A stretch of 64,000 nucleotides of DNA from Eukaryota sp. TZLM1-RC (lineage: Eukaryota; Metamonada: BaSk clade). The position numbers were made by a program, and so were the translations under genes. The notes beneath the pieces are model-generated. The model searched no databases. It saw only the letters and a program-made list of their open reading frames with translations, and was not told the DNA's origin. The stretch spans positions 1,488,001-1,552,000 of the forward strand of contig JAUPSS010000001.1 in NCBI GenBank assembly GCA_040285825.1, in the 5' to 3' direction. Below are positions 10,342 to 21,891 of this stretch, one piece after another (position 1 is the stretch's first letter; each line of letters begins with the position of its first letter).

Positions 10342-12259
10342 AAGTGGTGATTCAATGTTGTGAAATTTGATTTTTCTGCATGATGCATTTCAAGCCAATT
10401 TTGTTTGTGCAAATTGAATACGATGGGATTCTATGTACTTGTCCATATGCAGATTATTGATGAGGAACACTTTGTTATACTCAATCTTGGAAAAACACAC
10501 ACACAATTGAGTTCAACAATAGAAATTGTAGGAATTGAGTAATAAACCATCTGGCATCAACTTCTCAACATGCTACACACTGGTGATTGTTTGTGACATT
10601 TTGAGTTGTGTTCTTGAAGCTTTAAAATTATTTTGTTAATTTACTCTATCATCTCTACTAACAGAGAACAGAAACAAATGAACTCAAGCAAATGGCTCGT
10701 TGTGCAACATTTTCCACCAAAGAAAAGTCCAGTCGTCATGAATGCAAATTCACATCTAGTCTTAAATTAACAATCAAAAAAGTGTTTGCCACGTCACCAT
10801 GACGCAGCATCCAAATAAAAATGGACAATGCTATTTTACTCTGATTTTCCTCTTCACATGAGGATGAATTCCGCAAAACTTACATATTCTGTGATCAACG
10901 TTTTGTCAGGGGTCTATCAACGTTCAGTTTGTATCGTACCCGTGTGGTCGCTGTCCGTATCACCACACAGCATGTTTATTCTCGCCACTGATTCCGATCT
11001 GTCCGGTATCTGTATGCGCAATTCATTGAGAGTCGTCTTCGATTGCACGCCGCCGTTTCTATCTTTGCACCATTATACCACGTCATCAATTGGATTTTTA
11101 CTATCAAGCTGGCCTTAAAATTAACTATTCATTCATCACGGCATACTCGTCGTTTGTGTCTTCCACTGTTTGATCCATTGCGTATTTGCCACTTCACACC
11201 TTATCATCACTATGGTGTTCTTATCAGATGACGACAAAGCTATCATTTATCCCAATTCTTCCTGATGTTAACATTTTGAACCATCAATTGCGTAGTGCCC
11301 GCGCCATTATAGCAACCTTAGACATCAGGACTATTCCAATCTTACCATGCTTTGAACTTCTTTCCAGCAATCACCAATGTATGCTCACCTTCATAACTAA
11401 CCCTCCATTTATGAATAAATCCATGGTTCAAGGGTTTATCTCCTCTAAATGGTTGGATCTTAATCATATAGTCATATATAACTTTTGGGCAGAGTTCTTT
11501 ATACTTGCTGCCAGAACGAAAGGAAAAATGTTCACTTCAGTAGTAGCTCTGGGTTTTTCTGCAAGTCAGCTGCAAGCAGTATATACAACTGTTCCCAAAA
11601 CCGTCTGGGCCAGTGTCAAGTTCAATAAGATGGTGTCAAAAAGTTGCCGGTTCTTGAGTCATCGAAATCGCCCAGTTTAGTAGAGATGATTGTTTGGCTT
11701 GAGTTTGATTTTTGATAGGATGTTGATCACAAAATATGTAAGTTTTAATTTAACAACTGTTTTTCTTTGATTTTTTTTGATATCGCCAAATTAGCTGTTG
11801 TTAGCGAAAGGATGGAGAAGGTTTTTTTTGTTTTTTATGTGGAATTGTCTCCATCTCTGTAATTCATTTAGGGATAGAATATATACACCACCACACAGGC
11901 GACAATTTACTCTCTGCACGTTTTCTCTTCGACACGTTATTCATCAGTTGTTAGAAGATGGAGGTCATTTATGGGAGAAGAATGTCGTGTAGTGAGAAAA
12001 CTATCGTCTGTATGGTGGTGTAATTAGGTTGGACCTTTAATTAGAGTTTTTTCTTTTAAAAATGAACTAGGACATCCGAGAAGGTTAAAAATGGAAAAAA
12101 AATGTCTGTTTGGTATAGGAAAACAATAAGCAATTTAATTTGCTTTTGAAAAATTTAAAGATTTTCCCCACATTATATTTGACTTGTGACTTAAATTTGT
12201 CCTCAGAATGGTGATCCGAAAAGTTATTGATCAGATTAATAATTATTTCTTTAGATACA
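10342..12259. other. Region without a recognised gene; unassigned ORFs
   Basis: Upstream flank of TOR followed by a less AT-rich tract at about 10820-11690. That tract carries overlapping plus-strand ORFs, the longest of 164 codons at 11186-11680. None resembles a family I know, the frames are not consistent with each other, and no plausible splice chain was found. It may be a decayed mobile element or spurious. Confidence 0.35.
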
Positions 12260-12515
12260 TATTTTATTCAAACGAAATTATAAACTAAAAATCAATCTCC
12301 TCATACTCCACATTCACTATTGAATATTTACCTACAGCATTTTCTTCATAAAATTTTCCAAGTGATAACAACGAGCTAGAAACAAGACTATACGTTCCCT
12401 TTAAAATAGAAAATACAATTCTGTTTTGCCAAAAGGTTCGGTCTAATATTCTTCCAGTTCTATTTTTGACAATAGATGAGAAATTGTCCAAAAAAGATAG
12501 CGCAGTTTAACCCAA

Positions 12516-13911
12516 AATTTGTTATTCTGGAAAATTCACTCATATTTTAAGGTCAACTCCCCCTTCGGTATCTCTCAATTTTTGCAGATCTTTTAACAAA
12601 CTTCGAGTCAAATTTTTTTCTTCTTTATTAGACGTAAATGAATCTTTAATTCGAAGTCATGTATTTTGTTCAGCAGATTTGGGTGGAATTGGATTCACCA
12701 AATCTTCGATTCTGTGTAAAGCAGCATTTTTGGGAGGTGGTGAAAATTTTGTTTTTGAATTTTTCCAAAGGTTCCCTTTTGATGTTCATCTGATCAATGG
12801 TGAATCAAATTTTTACTTGAATCAACTGCAATTTGAATTAGAAAATTTGCCTAGTGATATCTGGATTCAGTGTTTTCCTCAAAATGTTCAAGAAATTCCC
12901 ACCCGATCACTTCCAAATTTACGTTTTTGCTTGAAAAAGCTTCAGCACCATCTGGTTAAATTATATGAAGGCTTGGATTATGAAGTAAGACTTGGCTTGG
13001 CCAAAACTAAGAATCCCGCTTTCGGTAATTTTTTAAAGCATATTCGTGATAGTTCAGCTGCTGCTTTAGTAACTCAAGTTCCCTCTGTTTATGGACTTTT
13101 GTTAAAAAACAATGAATGGCTTTTAAACATGCGTTTTCGTTGTTTTCTGTGGCCAAACAATTTGCCCAATCATTTAACTTGTAAATGTGGTAAACCTCTT
13201 TTGTTTACTCATCTTTTGAACTGTAAACATTTCATTACGTTTAGAAGCAAAGTGCATAATAACGTCAGGGACCAAATTTATGTAATGTGCAAATCATATC
13301 GTGTAGATTCCTTTTTAGAACCGCTGTTATCGAAATTAATTCTTGATGATCCCAATATTGATAGTACGCGTTACAACAGAGCTTCTATGGGTCTGACTAG
13401 AGGTGATCTAGTTGTTCCTGGTTTAAATGGTAGTTTAACTATTTTAGACGCCATGTCTATTGACCCTTGTAATTCCTCTAACGAACATTTCATTAACTCG
13501 GATGTAAATAATCCTCTTCTTGCAGGCGAAAAATATAAAATTGCTAAATATGCGAAACCCATTTCCTCGGTTAATGAAAATTCTCATGCCCAATATAATT
13601 TATGTCCATTTGTTTTTTCTTTGCTTGGATCTCTAGGTAAGGCTGCTATGGCTTTCCTTGAGGATTTTGTTGTAGTTGTAAAGGAAAGAACTGGAAGAAT
13701 TTTCAATCGTGTTTACTGGCAAAACAGGATTGTATTTTCTATTTTTAAGGGAATGGTAACACTAATTTCTGATTCACTATCTTCTTTTGGGAAATTTTCT
13801 GAATCTTTAGCGATTAATTGTTTTGATGTAGGGGAGGCAGGTTTTGAGGATGTGGAGTTTTAATTGTGTATTTCATATTTGTTGTTGAATAAAAATGTTT
13901 TGATAAAAAAA
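12516..13911 (+). mobile_element. Family A RLE non-LTR retrotransposon, 5'-truncated, nested in family E
   Basis: A 5'-truncated copy beginning in the region after the RT thumb and ending with a short A-rich tail near 13911. It is flanked by a 12-bp target-site duplication with one mismatch: AGTTTAACCCAA at 12504-12515 and AGTTTTACCCAA at 13912-13923. The disrupted family E reading frame resumes on each side. The copy resembles those at 42328-44209 and 46881-48764. Confidence 0.85.
12679..13863 (+). pseudogene. C-terminal half of family A RT/RLE polyprotein (5'-truncated, frame open)
   Basis: A 394-codon open frame that is the best-preserved family A C-terminus in the window. After a helical connection region it carries a CxC...H...C cluster (CKCGKPLLFTHLLNC, about residues 173-187). 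A restriction-like endonuclease fold follows, with an RGDLVVPG...LDAMSIDP block (about residues 242-265) where RLE families have their PD...D acidic catalytic positions, and a conserved FVFSLLGSLG segment near the end. RLE nucleases nick the target site for target-primed reverse transcription. No RT domain remains, so the copy is not autonomous. The frame begins at the first in-frame Met of a truncated copy, so the start is not biological. Confidence 0.75.
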
Positions 13912-14867
13912 AGTTTTACCCAAGCTTCAAAATTAAGAAAAAGCAAAAGGACAAAGAATGTATTGAGTATGTGAGTTGGAATTCAAATTTTTGATTTTTT
14001 CTGTACAACTTTATAATTTTCGCTTCTTTGGCTCTTTGTAAAGGTGTGTTATGAGATTGTGCCAGTTTTTCATTTGAGCTGTTTGATACATCAGTAGAAC
14101 TGACATCAATAATGATCCTTGATCCATTAAGTCCGGTAACTAGCACATCACCACGACTGTCACCAAAAGAATTTCTGTCAGATTCATCGGCCAAATTTGA
14201 AAGCAAAGGTTCTCAAAAAGTTTTAATCTTGTAGGATTTAAACAATCAATAAAGCTAATCAGGAATTGCATCATGCATTTTTGATCTAAAAGTAATAAAT
14301 CGATTACAATTAAATAAATGGGTTGGTGTGACAGTCTTTGCACCTTTACAAATTAAACCATGGGGAACATTATCAGGTCAAATAAATGATCGAAGACGCA
14401 TAGATAATAAAAAGCAAGGGTCATTGAGAAACAAATCATAAACTCTTGGTACTTGATTAATTAAACCAGAGGCAGAACTATCGCAAACGTCCAGTAAAAA
14501 ATTTCCAAAAGCGGGATTTGTTTTGCTTGGCCATGCCAAGACGTACTTCATAATCCAAGCCTTCAAATATTACTGTCAGTTTTTGTTGAAGCTTCTTCAC
14601 ACAATACCTTAAATTAACTAAATTTCGTGGAGGAATCTCTTGAACTGAGCCGGGAGAACATTGACCCCAAATTTCTGGTGCAATTTATTAATGGCAACAT
14701 CAAGGTCATACAAATATTTTGGACTGTATAATGGATTGAGCAAATGACACCATTATAGATGCCAATGTTGTTGTAGAGTTTTGTCAAAATAAAACAATTG
14801 TTTTTTTATAATATATAGTAATTTTGTTTTGATAAATGATTGCAGAAATTATTTTAATTTTGTTTCA

Positions 14868-15110
14868 GCAGAAACTTTTTTTGAATGACTTCCAAAAAAT
14901 AGTTCAAGAAAAAACAATGAAAAGATTTGATATTTTTATGGCGTTCACGGATTCAATTTGCCATTATTAATAGATTACCTCGGTTTTTCAATACAATAAG
15001 AGATCAAGATATTGTAGAGGAAATCTTGGTTCAATGATAGTCGCCCCATAAGCTATGAGTTAATTTAATTAAGTGTACAAATTCAATAAACACAGGATTT
15101 GGTAAAGTCA
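14868..15110 (+). mobile_element. Family D non-LTR 3'-end fragment inside family E
   Basis: Plus-strand sequence that translates in pieces to the last part of the family D RLE protein (KTMKRFDIF, then LPRFFN, then VEEILVQ). It continues into the family D 3' UTR, ending in an AATAAA-like tail. It separates the RT and RLE halves of family E. I did not find a clean target-site duplication. Confidence 0.65.
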
Positions 15111-15930
15111 AAATTAACAAATTGTGAAGAAGAGAACAAGTGTGCTCGAATTAGCTCAGGATTCACTTATAATAAGGAGGCAAAAAAAGTTGCACGAAGT
15201 TGATTAAATGATCGGCAAAAATCTATAGATAATGAAGGTGCTGTCGACCTCAATAAGTGAGTACTTTTTCCGGAGTAACAAATTTTTAAAATAAAAAGTA
15301 ATATGTTTTTCAATTCCTAATTCAGAAATTAAATGAAGTTCAGTACCAAGTTTAGCACCAATTTCGTCAAGATTTATAGTAATTTTATCGACATTTCCTA
15401 ACCAACATCCTAGAAAACGAAAAGCTTCCTGTGAATAATTGGTAAAAGGAATTTTACAATTATTAACTTTAAACTCATTGAAATCATTACCATTTAATAA
15501 ACATTTTTTAGGATTCAAGTGAAGACCAATGATTTCATATTGTTCAGCTATTTCATTTGAAGCATATTGGACAACACCAAAAGGACCGATAAGGGAGATG
15601 TCATCCATGTAACCTACAATTTTTAGAGAAGGGTATTTTTCATTAATAACAATCAATGATTCTTGGATTGCTATGCAAAATAATAATGGGCCTAAAGAAT
15701 CCCCTTGCTTTCCTCCTGATGAAGACTTGAGAGAAAATACATCAAATACTAATTCATTGGTTCTGTCGTAAAACAAACAGAAATAACTTGATAGTTCAGG
15801 GAAATGTTTTTGAATTACTTCATAAATTGCTTTTCTTTTTACACTATTAAAAGCGTTGCTAAAATCTAAATTGAAAATAAAATTGTTTTCTTTGGAGTTA
15901 AAAACAAGTCTGATGTCAGAAAAGACTGAC

Positions 15931-16459
15931 CTCCGTCAATGTACCTGCCTCAAAGACATAGTTTTTTTAATTGTTTAACTGTTGGCATTAGATTTTGGTC
16001 AAAGGCAGCATTTTTGTTCACAAAAGATTTCTTTTTTTGCAAAAAAATTCCAAAAGCTACTTGTTACCCATTCATTGTTCTTCTTGTAAAATCAAAACTT
16101 GTAAATCAAAGAAGTAGAACAGACAATGGATTGGAAGAAGCAGGACTCAGTTCAACAGGAATCTTGACTGGAGGTCTTAGAGTATCTTGTGCTGTACAGG
16201 ATCGACAAAAAAGCAATGGTATACCGTGATTATTATTAATTATTTTGGTATTCAACATCTGACTTTATTTTGTTTTGAATAAAAATCAATAAATATTCAA
16301 CATCTGTTAAAGGATTTATATAAAAAAGATAAGATCACCAAATCTCAATGCATTAAGTTAAAATACAAGAAAGCAGAAGATAATGAAATATTGCACAATT
16401 GAAGGAACAGCTCATTTAGTCAATCAAAATCAATCAAAATTAATCAACTGACAAAATTT
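15931..16459. other. No gene recognised
   Basis: Short AT-rich spacer between the truncated 5' end of family E and the coiled-coil gene. A 96-codon plus-strand ORF (15939-16229) has no recognisable similarity. Confidence 0.4.
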
Positions 16460-18145
16460 TCATTGCGAGTCTCTGAGTGATTTTGTTTTTTCATCTAAAA
16501 CAAGCGACTCATTTATCAATTCTTCTAAATCGTCAACACTAACAGAGCAGCTCTTGGAGAATAAATTAGTTTTTAAATAATTCAATTGCTCTTTATGTCG
16601 TGAAATAATGCAAGAAATTTGCTCATCAAAATCAGCTTTCTGTTCATCAAGTTCCTTTTTGAGACTTTCAATCAAAATTGATTGACTTTGATTGACTTCT
16701 GATTGATTTTGAACTGTTTCCTTTAGAGCAACGGATTCTTCTAACACAGGTTTAAATTTTGATTCAAAATCGCTGATCAAGCTTGTCAAAAATTCTTGAC
16801 AAGCCGAAAATTCCACACTCACACTACTCTTGACAGTGACCAAGCCCTGACTAAGACATTCTATTTGACCCCTGAAAAATTTAAAATATTGTGAATGTTG
16901 ATCTTGCTCTCCCTGCAAATCTTCCAAAAACTTTAAAATTTCGGCATTATCCTCTTGTAACTTGGAAATTTTCGCTTGAGCCAAACTCTCGACTTTTTTG
17001 ATAGCTTCTGATTGAATCGAATAACACTGATTTTTGGTCTTTTCGATATTTTCATTGACAATTGCATTATGCTCACTAAGTGTAATTGAATTTTGTAGTC
17101 TTTCATTCAACTGATTGATAGAATTATTCATTGAATTAAAAAGCGAATTTTCGCTTATTTTACATTCAATGTCACTAGAAAGTTGTTCAATCGCTTTTGA
17201 TTGATTCATTTCCAATTCTGACCTATGACGTGTAAGTCGCTTGACCTCAGACGAAAGTTTTTCAATTTCTGATCGGTACATGTCATCCTGACGTTGATGC
17301 TGATCCAATTCTGATTCAAGATTGAGTACTTTGTTTTTATATGAAGAAATGCAATTTTCTAAATGCGAAATTCTTAATCTTGATTTTTTCAGAATATTTT
17401 CAAAAGACCGAGTTTTTGACTCTAATAAATCATCACTTTCCATTTTTGATTGTCGAAGTTGACCAGCCTCCTTTTCCAAAACGGCAAGTTGTCTGTTAAG
17501 CGAATTATTGGCGTTTTTGAGTTTTCCTAATCTTTCTGATCCAATTTTGACTCGTGCTAGTTCATCAGCTAAATCATGTGCCCTTTTTTCTGCTTCTGCA
17601 CGTGATTTTCTTTCTCGGTCAAGGGACTTCTCAAGAATCTCAATTTCATTTTGAGCTTTCTTCAGTAGTTGTTTTGAGCTATTAAGAGATTTTTGAGCTT
17701 TGAGAGTATCATTTTCACGGACTAAATGAGTTGGATTTGAGGAATCTCCCAATAACGAAGAATTAAAAGATACTCTAGTTGAGTTGGGGTTATGGTTAGC
17801 ATGTGCTTGGGCTTGGGCTTGTGCTAGTGATTCAGTGAGACTTATGATAGTTTTGGTTTGGTCGTTTGAGAGCGATTCAGAGATGATCTCACCTATACGT
17901 TCCAAAGCATGTGGAACTGTATCAGATGTTTTGGCAAGTGCAGGGATAAAGCGGTCGTTGACTATTTTCTTGATGGTTTCTTCAAATAAGGACTGAAGTT
18001 GACGCAGGCGGTGATCAAAGGAAGCTCGGACATTGTCCAGTGAGGAAGAGGACATGTCCTCTATCAAGAGGGGTTGAGAGTGAAGAGCAGTGTGGTAGGT
18101 GATTTTGGCCTCCTTTGCATTACTAATATTGCTTTTTTGTATCAA
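16460..18145 (-). CDS. Long coiled-coil protein, function unknown
   Basis: A 561-residue protein made almost entirely of heptad-rich helix (Glu/Lys/Gln/Ser/Leu rich from about residue 150 onward), with no catalytic or binding motif I recognise. A low-complexity Ala-Gln run (AQAQAQAH) lies near residue 112, followed by His-Asn-Pro. A second Met at 18055 (MSSSSLDN) is an equally good start and would remove 30 residues. The family cannot be named; a cytoskeletal, centrosomal or vesicle-tether role is typical of such architecture but is only a guess. The uninterrupted frame, the codon bias toward charged residues and the absence of stops over 1.68 kb make it a real gene. Confidence 0.75.
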   Translation of the reverse strand: MIQKSNISNAKEAKITYHTALHSQPLLIEDMSSSSLDNVRASFDHRLRQLQSLFEETIKKIVNDRFIPALAKTSDTVPHALERIGEIISESLSNDQTKTIISLTESLAQAQAQAHANHNPNSTRVSFNSSLLGDSSNPTHLVRENDTLKAQKSLNSSKQLLKKAQNEIEILEKSLDRERKSRAEAEKRAHDLADELARVKIGSERLGKLKNANNSLNRQLAVLEKEAGQLRQSKMESDDLLESKTRSFENILKKSRLRISHLENCISSYKNKVLNLESELDQHQRQDDMYRSEIEKLSSEVKRLTRHRSELEMNQSKAIEQLSSDIECKISENSLFNSMNNSINQLNERLQNSITLSEHNAIVNENIEKTKNQCYSIQSEAIKKVESLAQAKISKLQEDNAEILKFLEDLQGEQDQHSQYFKFFRGQIECLSQGLVTVKSSVSVEFSACQEFLTSLISDFESKFKPVLEESVALKETVQNQSEVNQSQSILIESLKKELDEQKADFDEQISCIISRHKEQLNYLKTNLFSKSCSVSVDDLEELINESLVLDEKTKSLRDSQ

Positions 18146-18902
18146 ATAGCATGTTTCTCGTTGGAATAAAATTAAATTTGTAAAAAAATTAAGAAATTTT
18201 GTTTGATCTGAAGCTTGTTTGTCTTTTCAAGTCAAATCTGATTGTTATTTACCTTAAAAATATTTCACAATCTTGTTCGCATTGTAATATATAACATTAC
18301 AGAAAACAGTGTTATCATTGTTTCACAGTGTTTGAAAAACTATCTTTCAGTTAGTTGAGTCGAAATGTTGTGTCCAAAATTGCAGCACGATTTTTTCTTG
18401 AATTGAATTCCATCTTAAGGTCCTGCAATAACCTTCCTCAGTACAAAAACTTTTTTTTCCTTTTTTCCCTAATTATCTCCTACTTTTTATGAAGCTTTAA
18501 TTAATATGAGAGACAAGGATGAGTGCAGCAATTATCATTTCCAATCCATTTCCGACACAAGTCTGCTGAAAGGGAATAAGAACTTGCGTTTGTTTTTAAC
18601 CTTGTTGGAATTAATCTTAAATTTCTTGAATGTGTTGTCGTTTTTTTGTTTAGTTTTTTGTCTTTAATACACTTAATGAAAGAATTTGTTTTAAATATAT
18701 TTACAATGATTTACATTTTGAAAAGGATATCAACAAAAAAATAAAGTCATCAATAGTGTTTTCATGTTGATTGAGTGATATAATAAAATCTCAGCCTTGT
18801 CTACCAACTTGCGTTATAAAGGAAAACCTCTAAAACCAGCCCCAAAAACCTTCCCTTGCCACGAACAAGGCAACCGGATGTTTTTCCTCACAGGTCTATT
18901 TC
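18146..18902. other. Intergenic, no gene recognised
   Basis: AT-rich spacer holding the upstream region of the coiled-coil gene and the downstream region of the 122-codon gene. No RNA gene or repeat seen. Confidence 0.5.
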
Positions 18903-19271
18903 TCATGGAGAGCCATCTTCCCCTGGAGCTTGGTTGTCTGTACTTTGAGTACTATCAGAATTGTTGGCACCACTATCACATTCAAAAAGCTCCGATGGTT
19001 CATCATTGACGTCAGTAACTTCTGTTATAGACGTAAGAGGTGAAGGTTTGGTGTGATGAGAGGTAAACATCCACTGTTCATATCGTTCTATGATATTTTC
19101 ACTATCATCAGAGCAGTAGTCAGTTAATTCTATCTCATCAGTGTTGTCCCACGCCATCTCACAAGAAGAGAAAGCAGAGGATAGGTAATCAGAAATGGGT
19201 GATCCTTTTTCTTGGAGGGGCTGCTGTGGCTCATCGTTGGTATATAAAGGTAATGAGGTTGTGCATCCCAT
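18903..19271 (-). CDS. Short acidic protein with candidate N-myristoylation start
   Basis: A 122-residue frame starting MGCTTSLP. Gly2, Cys3 and Ser6 form a textbook N-myristoylation plus palmitoylation context. The rest is acidic and Ser/Thr/Asp-rich (ELTDYCSDDSENI, near residue 50) with no fold I recognise and no membrane segment. If expressed it would be a small, largely disordered, membrane-anchored adaptor. The size is modest and no homologue was recognised, so it could be a chance ORF; the composition and the clean MGCxxS start argue for a gene. Confidence 0.45.
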   Translation of the reverse strand: MGCTTSLPLYTNDEPQQPLQEKGSPISDYLSSAFSSCEMAWDNTDEIELTDYCSDDSENIIERYEQWMFTSHHTKPSPLTSITEVTDVNDEPSELFECDSGANNSDSTQSTDNQAPGEDGSP

Positions 19272-20437
19272 TCAATCAAAGAGTAGGGTTTTGAAGTGCA
19301 AATCTTATCAGATTGCATTTTTCAAAATTTTGTCTCTCTTTATCCTAAAAAAGCACTACTGCTACTACTACTACTGCTGCCACTACTACCAAAGCATTGT
19401 TACAATTAGGAATAGAGTATAGGAATTGCGCATTGAAGATATTTGATGATGTTGATGCCTGTATTGATAATAGTGAGTTCTAGTTTTTTATTGAGTTGTT
19501 TTGTGTGCGTTTCAAAATAAACAATAAATTTGGATAATTTTTTTCTTGCCTTGTGTTTCTTATATTTAGAGAACTCTTTCTTATTCATGCCTTGTGTTTC
19601 TAATATTTAGAACATAACTGAATTGTGTCTGGAATGAATAATTCCCTTTCTCCATTTGCTGTGTTGTGATAGAGACGTGAATTTCTAATTCTATTTATAG
19701 TGAGAGTAGTAGTGTTGCTTCATTTTCATTTGGAATTAGATCAGTAGGAGGGTATAAAGGAATACAAGAATGCAGGAAAGAGGTCTCTAGGTTAATATTT
19801 GTGTAGCGGAAAGGTGATTGATTAAAGTCATGACAGGGCATTGTGATTGTCAAATTCAGGTGGTGTAAGATGCTGTTCAACAACTTGTATGAAGAATCAA
19901 CAATGCTTGTATTCATCATTTTAATAATTTTCAAGATGGTCGGTGACCCTATTCGGACATCCTCTTATATTCATCATCTTAACAATTTAAAATGAAATAT
20001 TAAAAATAATAATTAAAACAATTATTTTGACATGTGAATGAATTCCATTTTCACCTGCATTCCTTAAATGTCATCAAACAACTCTCATTGAAACATCATT
20101 TCTTGACACTCACTAGTCGAAAGATACATAATAACCAACCTTGCAACAGTTGGAGGTCAATTCAACCTTTTGGAGTTTGCTGAAAAACATGGATAATAAC
20201 GGCTACAGTGTACAATTAAGGTTAGTTATCATTTAATCCTGAAATGAGTAGAGATATACAAAAGTCCAACGTTTTCTGCAGACAACTTTACAAAATCTTT
20301 GATAGTGTTTTCGTCAGAATCAATGGTTATATGATAATGTGTCGATGTTATCACACTAAGCTGACATCACTCCAAATTGTCTTAGCCGTAGCCAAACGTG
20401 ACTTTTTCTTTTAGGAAGGTATCACGTTATCATTTAT
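19272..20437. other. Intergenic; simple repeat and short direct repeat
   Basis: Contains an ACT/GCT-type trinucleotide run at about 19353-19390. It also has a short duplicated segment (CCTTGTGTTTCT...ATATTTAGA) at about 19548 and 19587. Minus-strand ORFs of 60-79 codons have no recognisable content. Confidence 0.5.
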
Positions 20438-20576
20438 TGTTGTTGTCGAACTTAAATTGAATTAGTAGGTATCTTTGTATTTTGACTGATGACGTGATAC
20501 TCGTTTATGAATCAGTTTTATTAATAAAGTTAGATTTCTCTCTCTCCTTCGTGTGTTCATCTGCCTAACGGCATCA
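20438..20576 (+). repeat. Left LTR of the 827-bp element
   Basis: 139-bp copy, TG...CA ends. By eye identical to the right copy. Confidence 0.9.
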
Positions 20577-21125
20577 ATAATTATTGGCCCTTCTTATTTC
20601 AGATGACTGTTCCCTCTGTTAACCTGACGTCTCTTTCTTCCATGAAAGTTGAAAGTGTTCTCTTGTTCCTACAAGAGTGAAAGATTTATTCTTCGGTGAC
20701 TCCTAAGAAAGAGCTTGTTCCAGCAAGACTCTTGGTCGATTCTTTTCTGTTAGAGTCCTATCTCTCCAGAAATCCGACGTCTCATCCAGTGACGATGTTC
20801 TTCTCAGACATCTACAATCTGTCGTATCGTTCGCCACGTACGAAGATTTTAGTCTGGCTATGTCAGAACTGAAGCTTGATGTCCGTATTGGTGACGTCCG
20901 AGAACGCATGTCCTGTTACCTGCGACGTTTCCTCCAGGTAAAGAGTAGGGCTTCCGGACTGAAGTTGCCAGACATAGCTTTTCTGAACCGATTTGCCAGA
21001 GGAATTCTTCCCGTAGGTCTCCTACGTTCTCATACCAACGATGCACCGGAGAATTTAACAAACCCCATATCTTCCCTCTATTGAGCCAGTACTGTATTTG
21101 TCCTCAGAGAAATGGGAAAAAGTAG

Positions 21126-21264
21126 TGTTGTTGTCGAACTTAAATTGAATTAGTAGGTATCTTTGTATTTTGACTGATGACGTGATACTCGTTTATGAAT
21201 CAGTTTTATTAATAAAGTTAGATTTCTCTCTCTCCTTCGTGTGTTCATCTGCCTAACGGCATCA
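21126..21264 (+). repeat. Right LTR of the 827-bp element
   Basis: 139-bp copy, TG...CA ends, preceded by the polypurine tract. Confidence 0.9.
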
Positions 21265-21579
21265 TTATTTGAATTCTAGATTATTTCTTGTTTTATATTT
21301 GGTTTCTTTCATCCCTGGTCAAAAACTCCTGTTTTGCTGATTATGCGTAGTGCACCAAAAACATCAGTTGAGGTAGAATTTTCGAGTATAGTACAGATGT
21401 AGCACTTCATAATTGTAAATAATTCAAATCTTCGACATTTTGTTTAAAATAAATGATGAGTAATATGACCCTTGTATTGAACTTCAATGGAATGTCTACA
21501 AGATGAACTTGCCGAACTTGAAAAAACTGGTTGTTTGTCTTTGCGTTTTAGGAAACAATGTCTATATTGGCATCGGTGC

Positions 21580-21745
21580 TGACAGTTCAATCACAGTAAC
21601 TATTCTGCTGTTTTAGAACCAAAATTATTCAATAATAGTGCATGAAAGTCGTTTTTAAACACAAGAAATTCTTGCATTTCTTCCCACAACAGTTTCATGC
21701 AAAATTGAACGATAAGTTAGCAGTTTAGAACAAGGAAAACCATGG
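21580..21745 (-). mobile_element. Short family D non-LTR remnant upstream of CBP20
   Basis: Scattered but collinear matches to the family D RLE region in the same orientation as the copy at 968-2830, including an AGAACCAAAATTATTCA block and an ACGATAAGTTA block. It ends within about 150 bp of the CBP20 start. Confidence 0.6.
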
Positions 21746-21891
21746 TATAAGGTAAGTTTCGATGATGTCCAAGCAAATAATGAATTGAATAGGAACGGTT
21801 GAGGAAATGTTGTTGTCTCAAATTATGTCGGCCGTTGGGTCGGAGATTTTCTGACATTGATATTCCAGTGTTGCCAATCTTCCCTATCCTC

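Larger units (their letters stand above)
12260..15930 (-). mobile_element. Family E RLE-type non-LTR retrotransposon, interrupted by two insertions
   Basis: On the minus strand the element begins inside the RT domain, with RT motif A visible as DFSNAFNSVKR near 15850. The 15776-15204 frame continues through SSGGKQGDSLGPLLFC and the catalytic YMDD box to the thumb. The connection domain, CCHC-like motif and RLE region follow in broken frames (about 14750-13924), with the last piece at 12491-12285 ending EYEEIDF. The 3' end lies near 12260. It is 5'-truncated. A family A copy (12516-13911, opposite strand) splits the RLE domain, and a short family D 3' piece (14868-15110) sits between RT and connection. 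The two halves join naturally across the A insertion. Confidence 0.8.
20438..21264 (+). mobile_element. Short non-autonomous LTR retrotransposon (TRIM-like) with gag remnant
   Basis: Two 139-bp direct repeats starting TGTTGTTGTC and ending AACGGCATCA bound an 827-bp element. The target-site duplication is TTAT (20434-20437 and 21265-21268). A purine-rich tract ending GGGAAAAAGTAG directly precedes the right LTR and fixes the plus orientation. The 549-bp interior has a broken Gag-like frame: a short start at about 20602, a TGA, then a helical stretch at 20860-21084 containing RMSCYLRRFLQV, which resembles retrotransposon Gag. No protease, RT or integrase. LTR ends and the purine tract resemble those of the larger element at 25838-27940, so the two are probably related. 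Confidence 0.85.

Noticed and set aside
10030-10363. Plus-strand ORFs opposite the TOR N-terminus
   Set aside because: Antisense shadows of TOR; low-complexity charged composition only.
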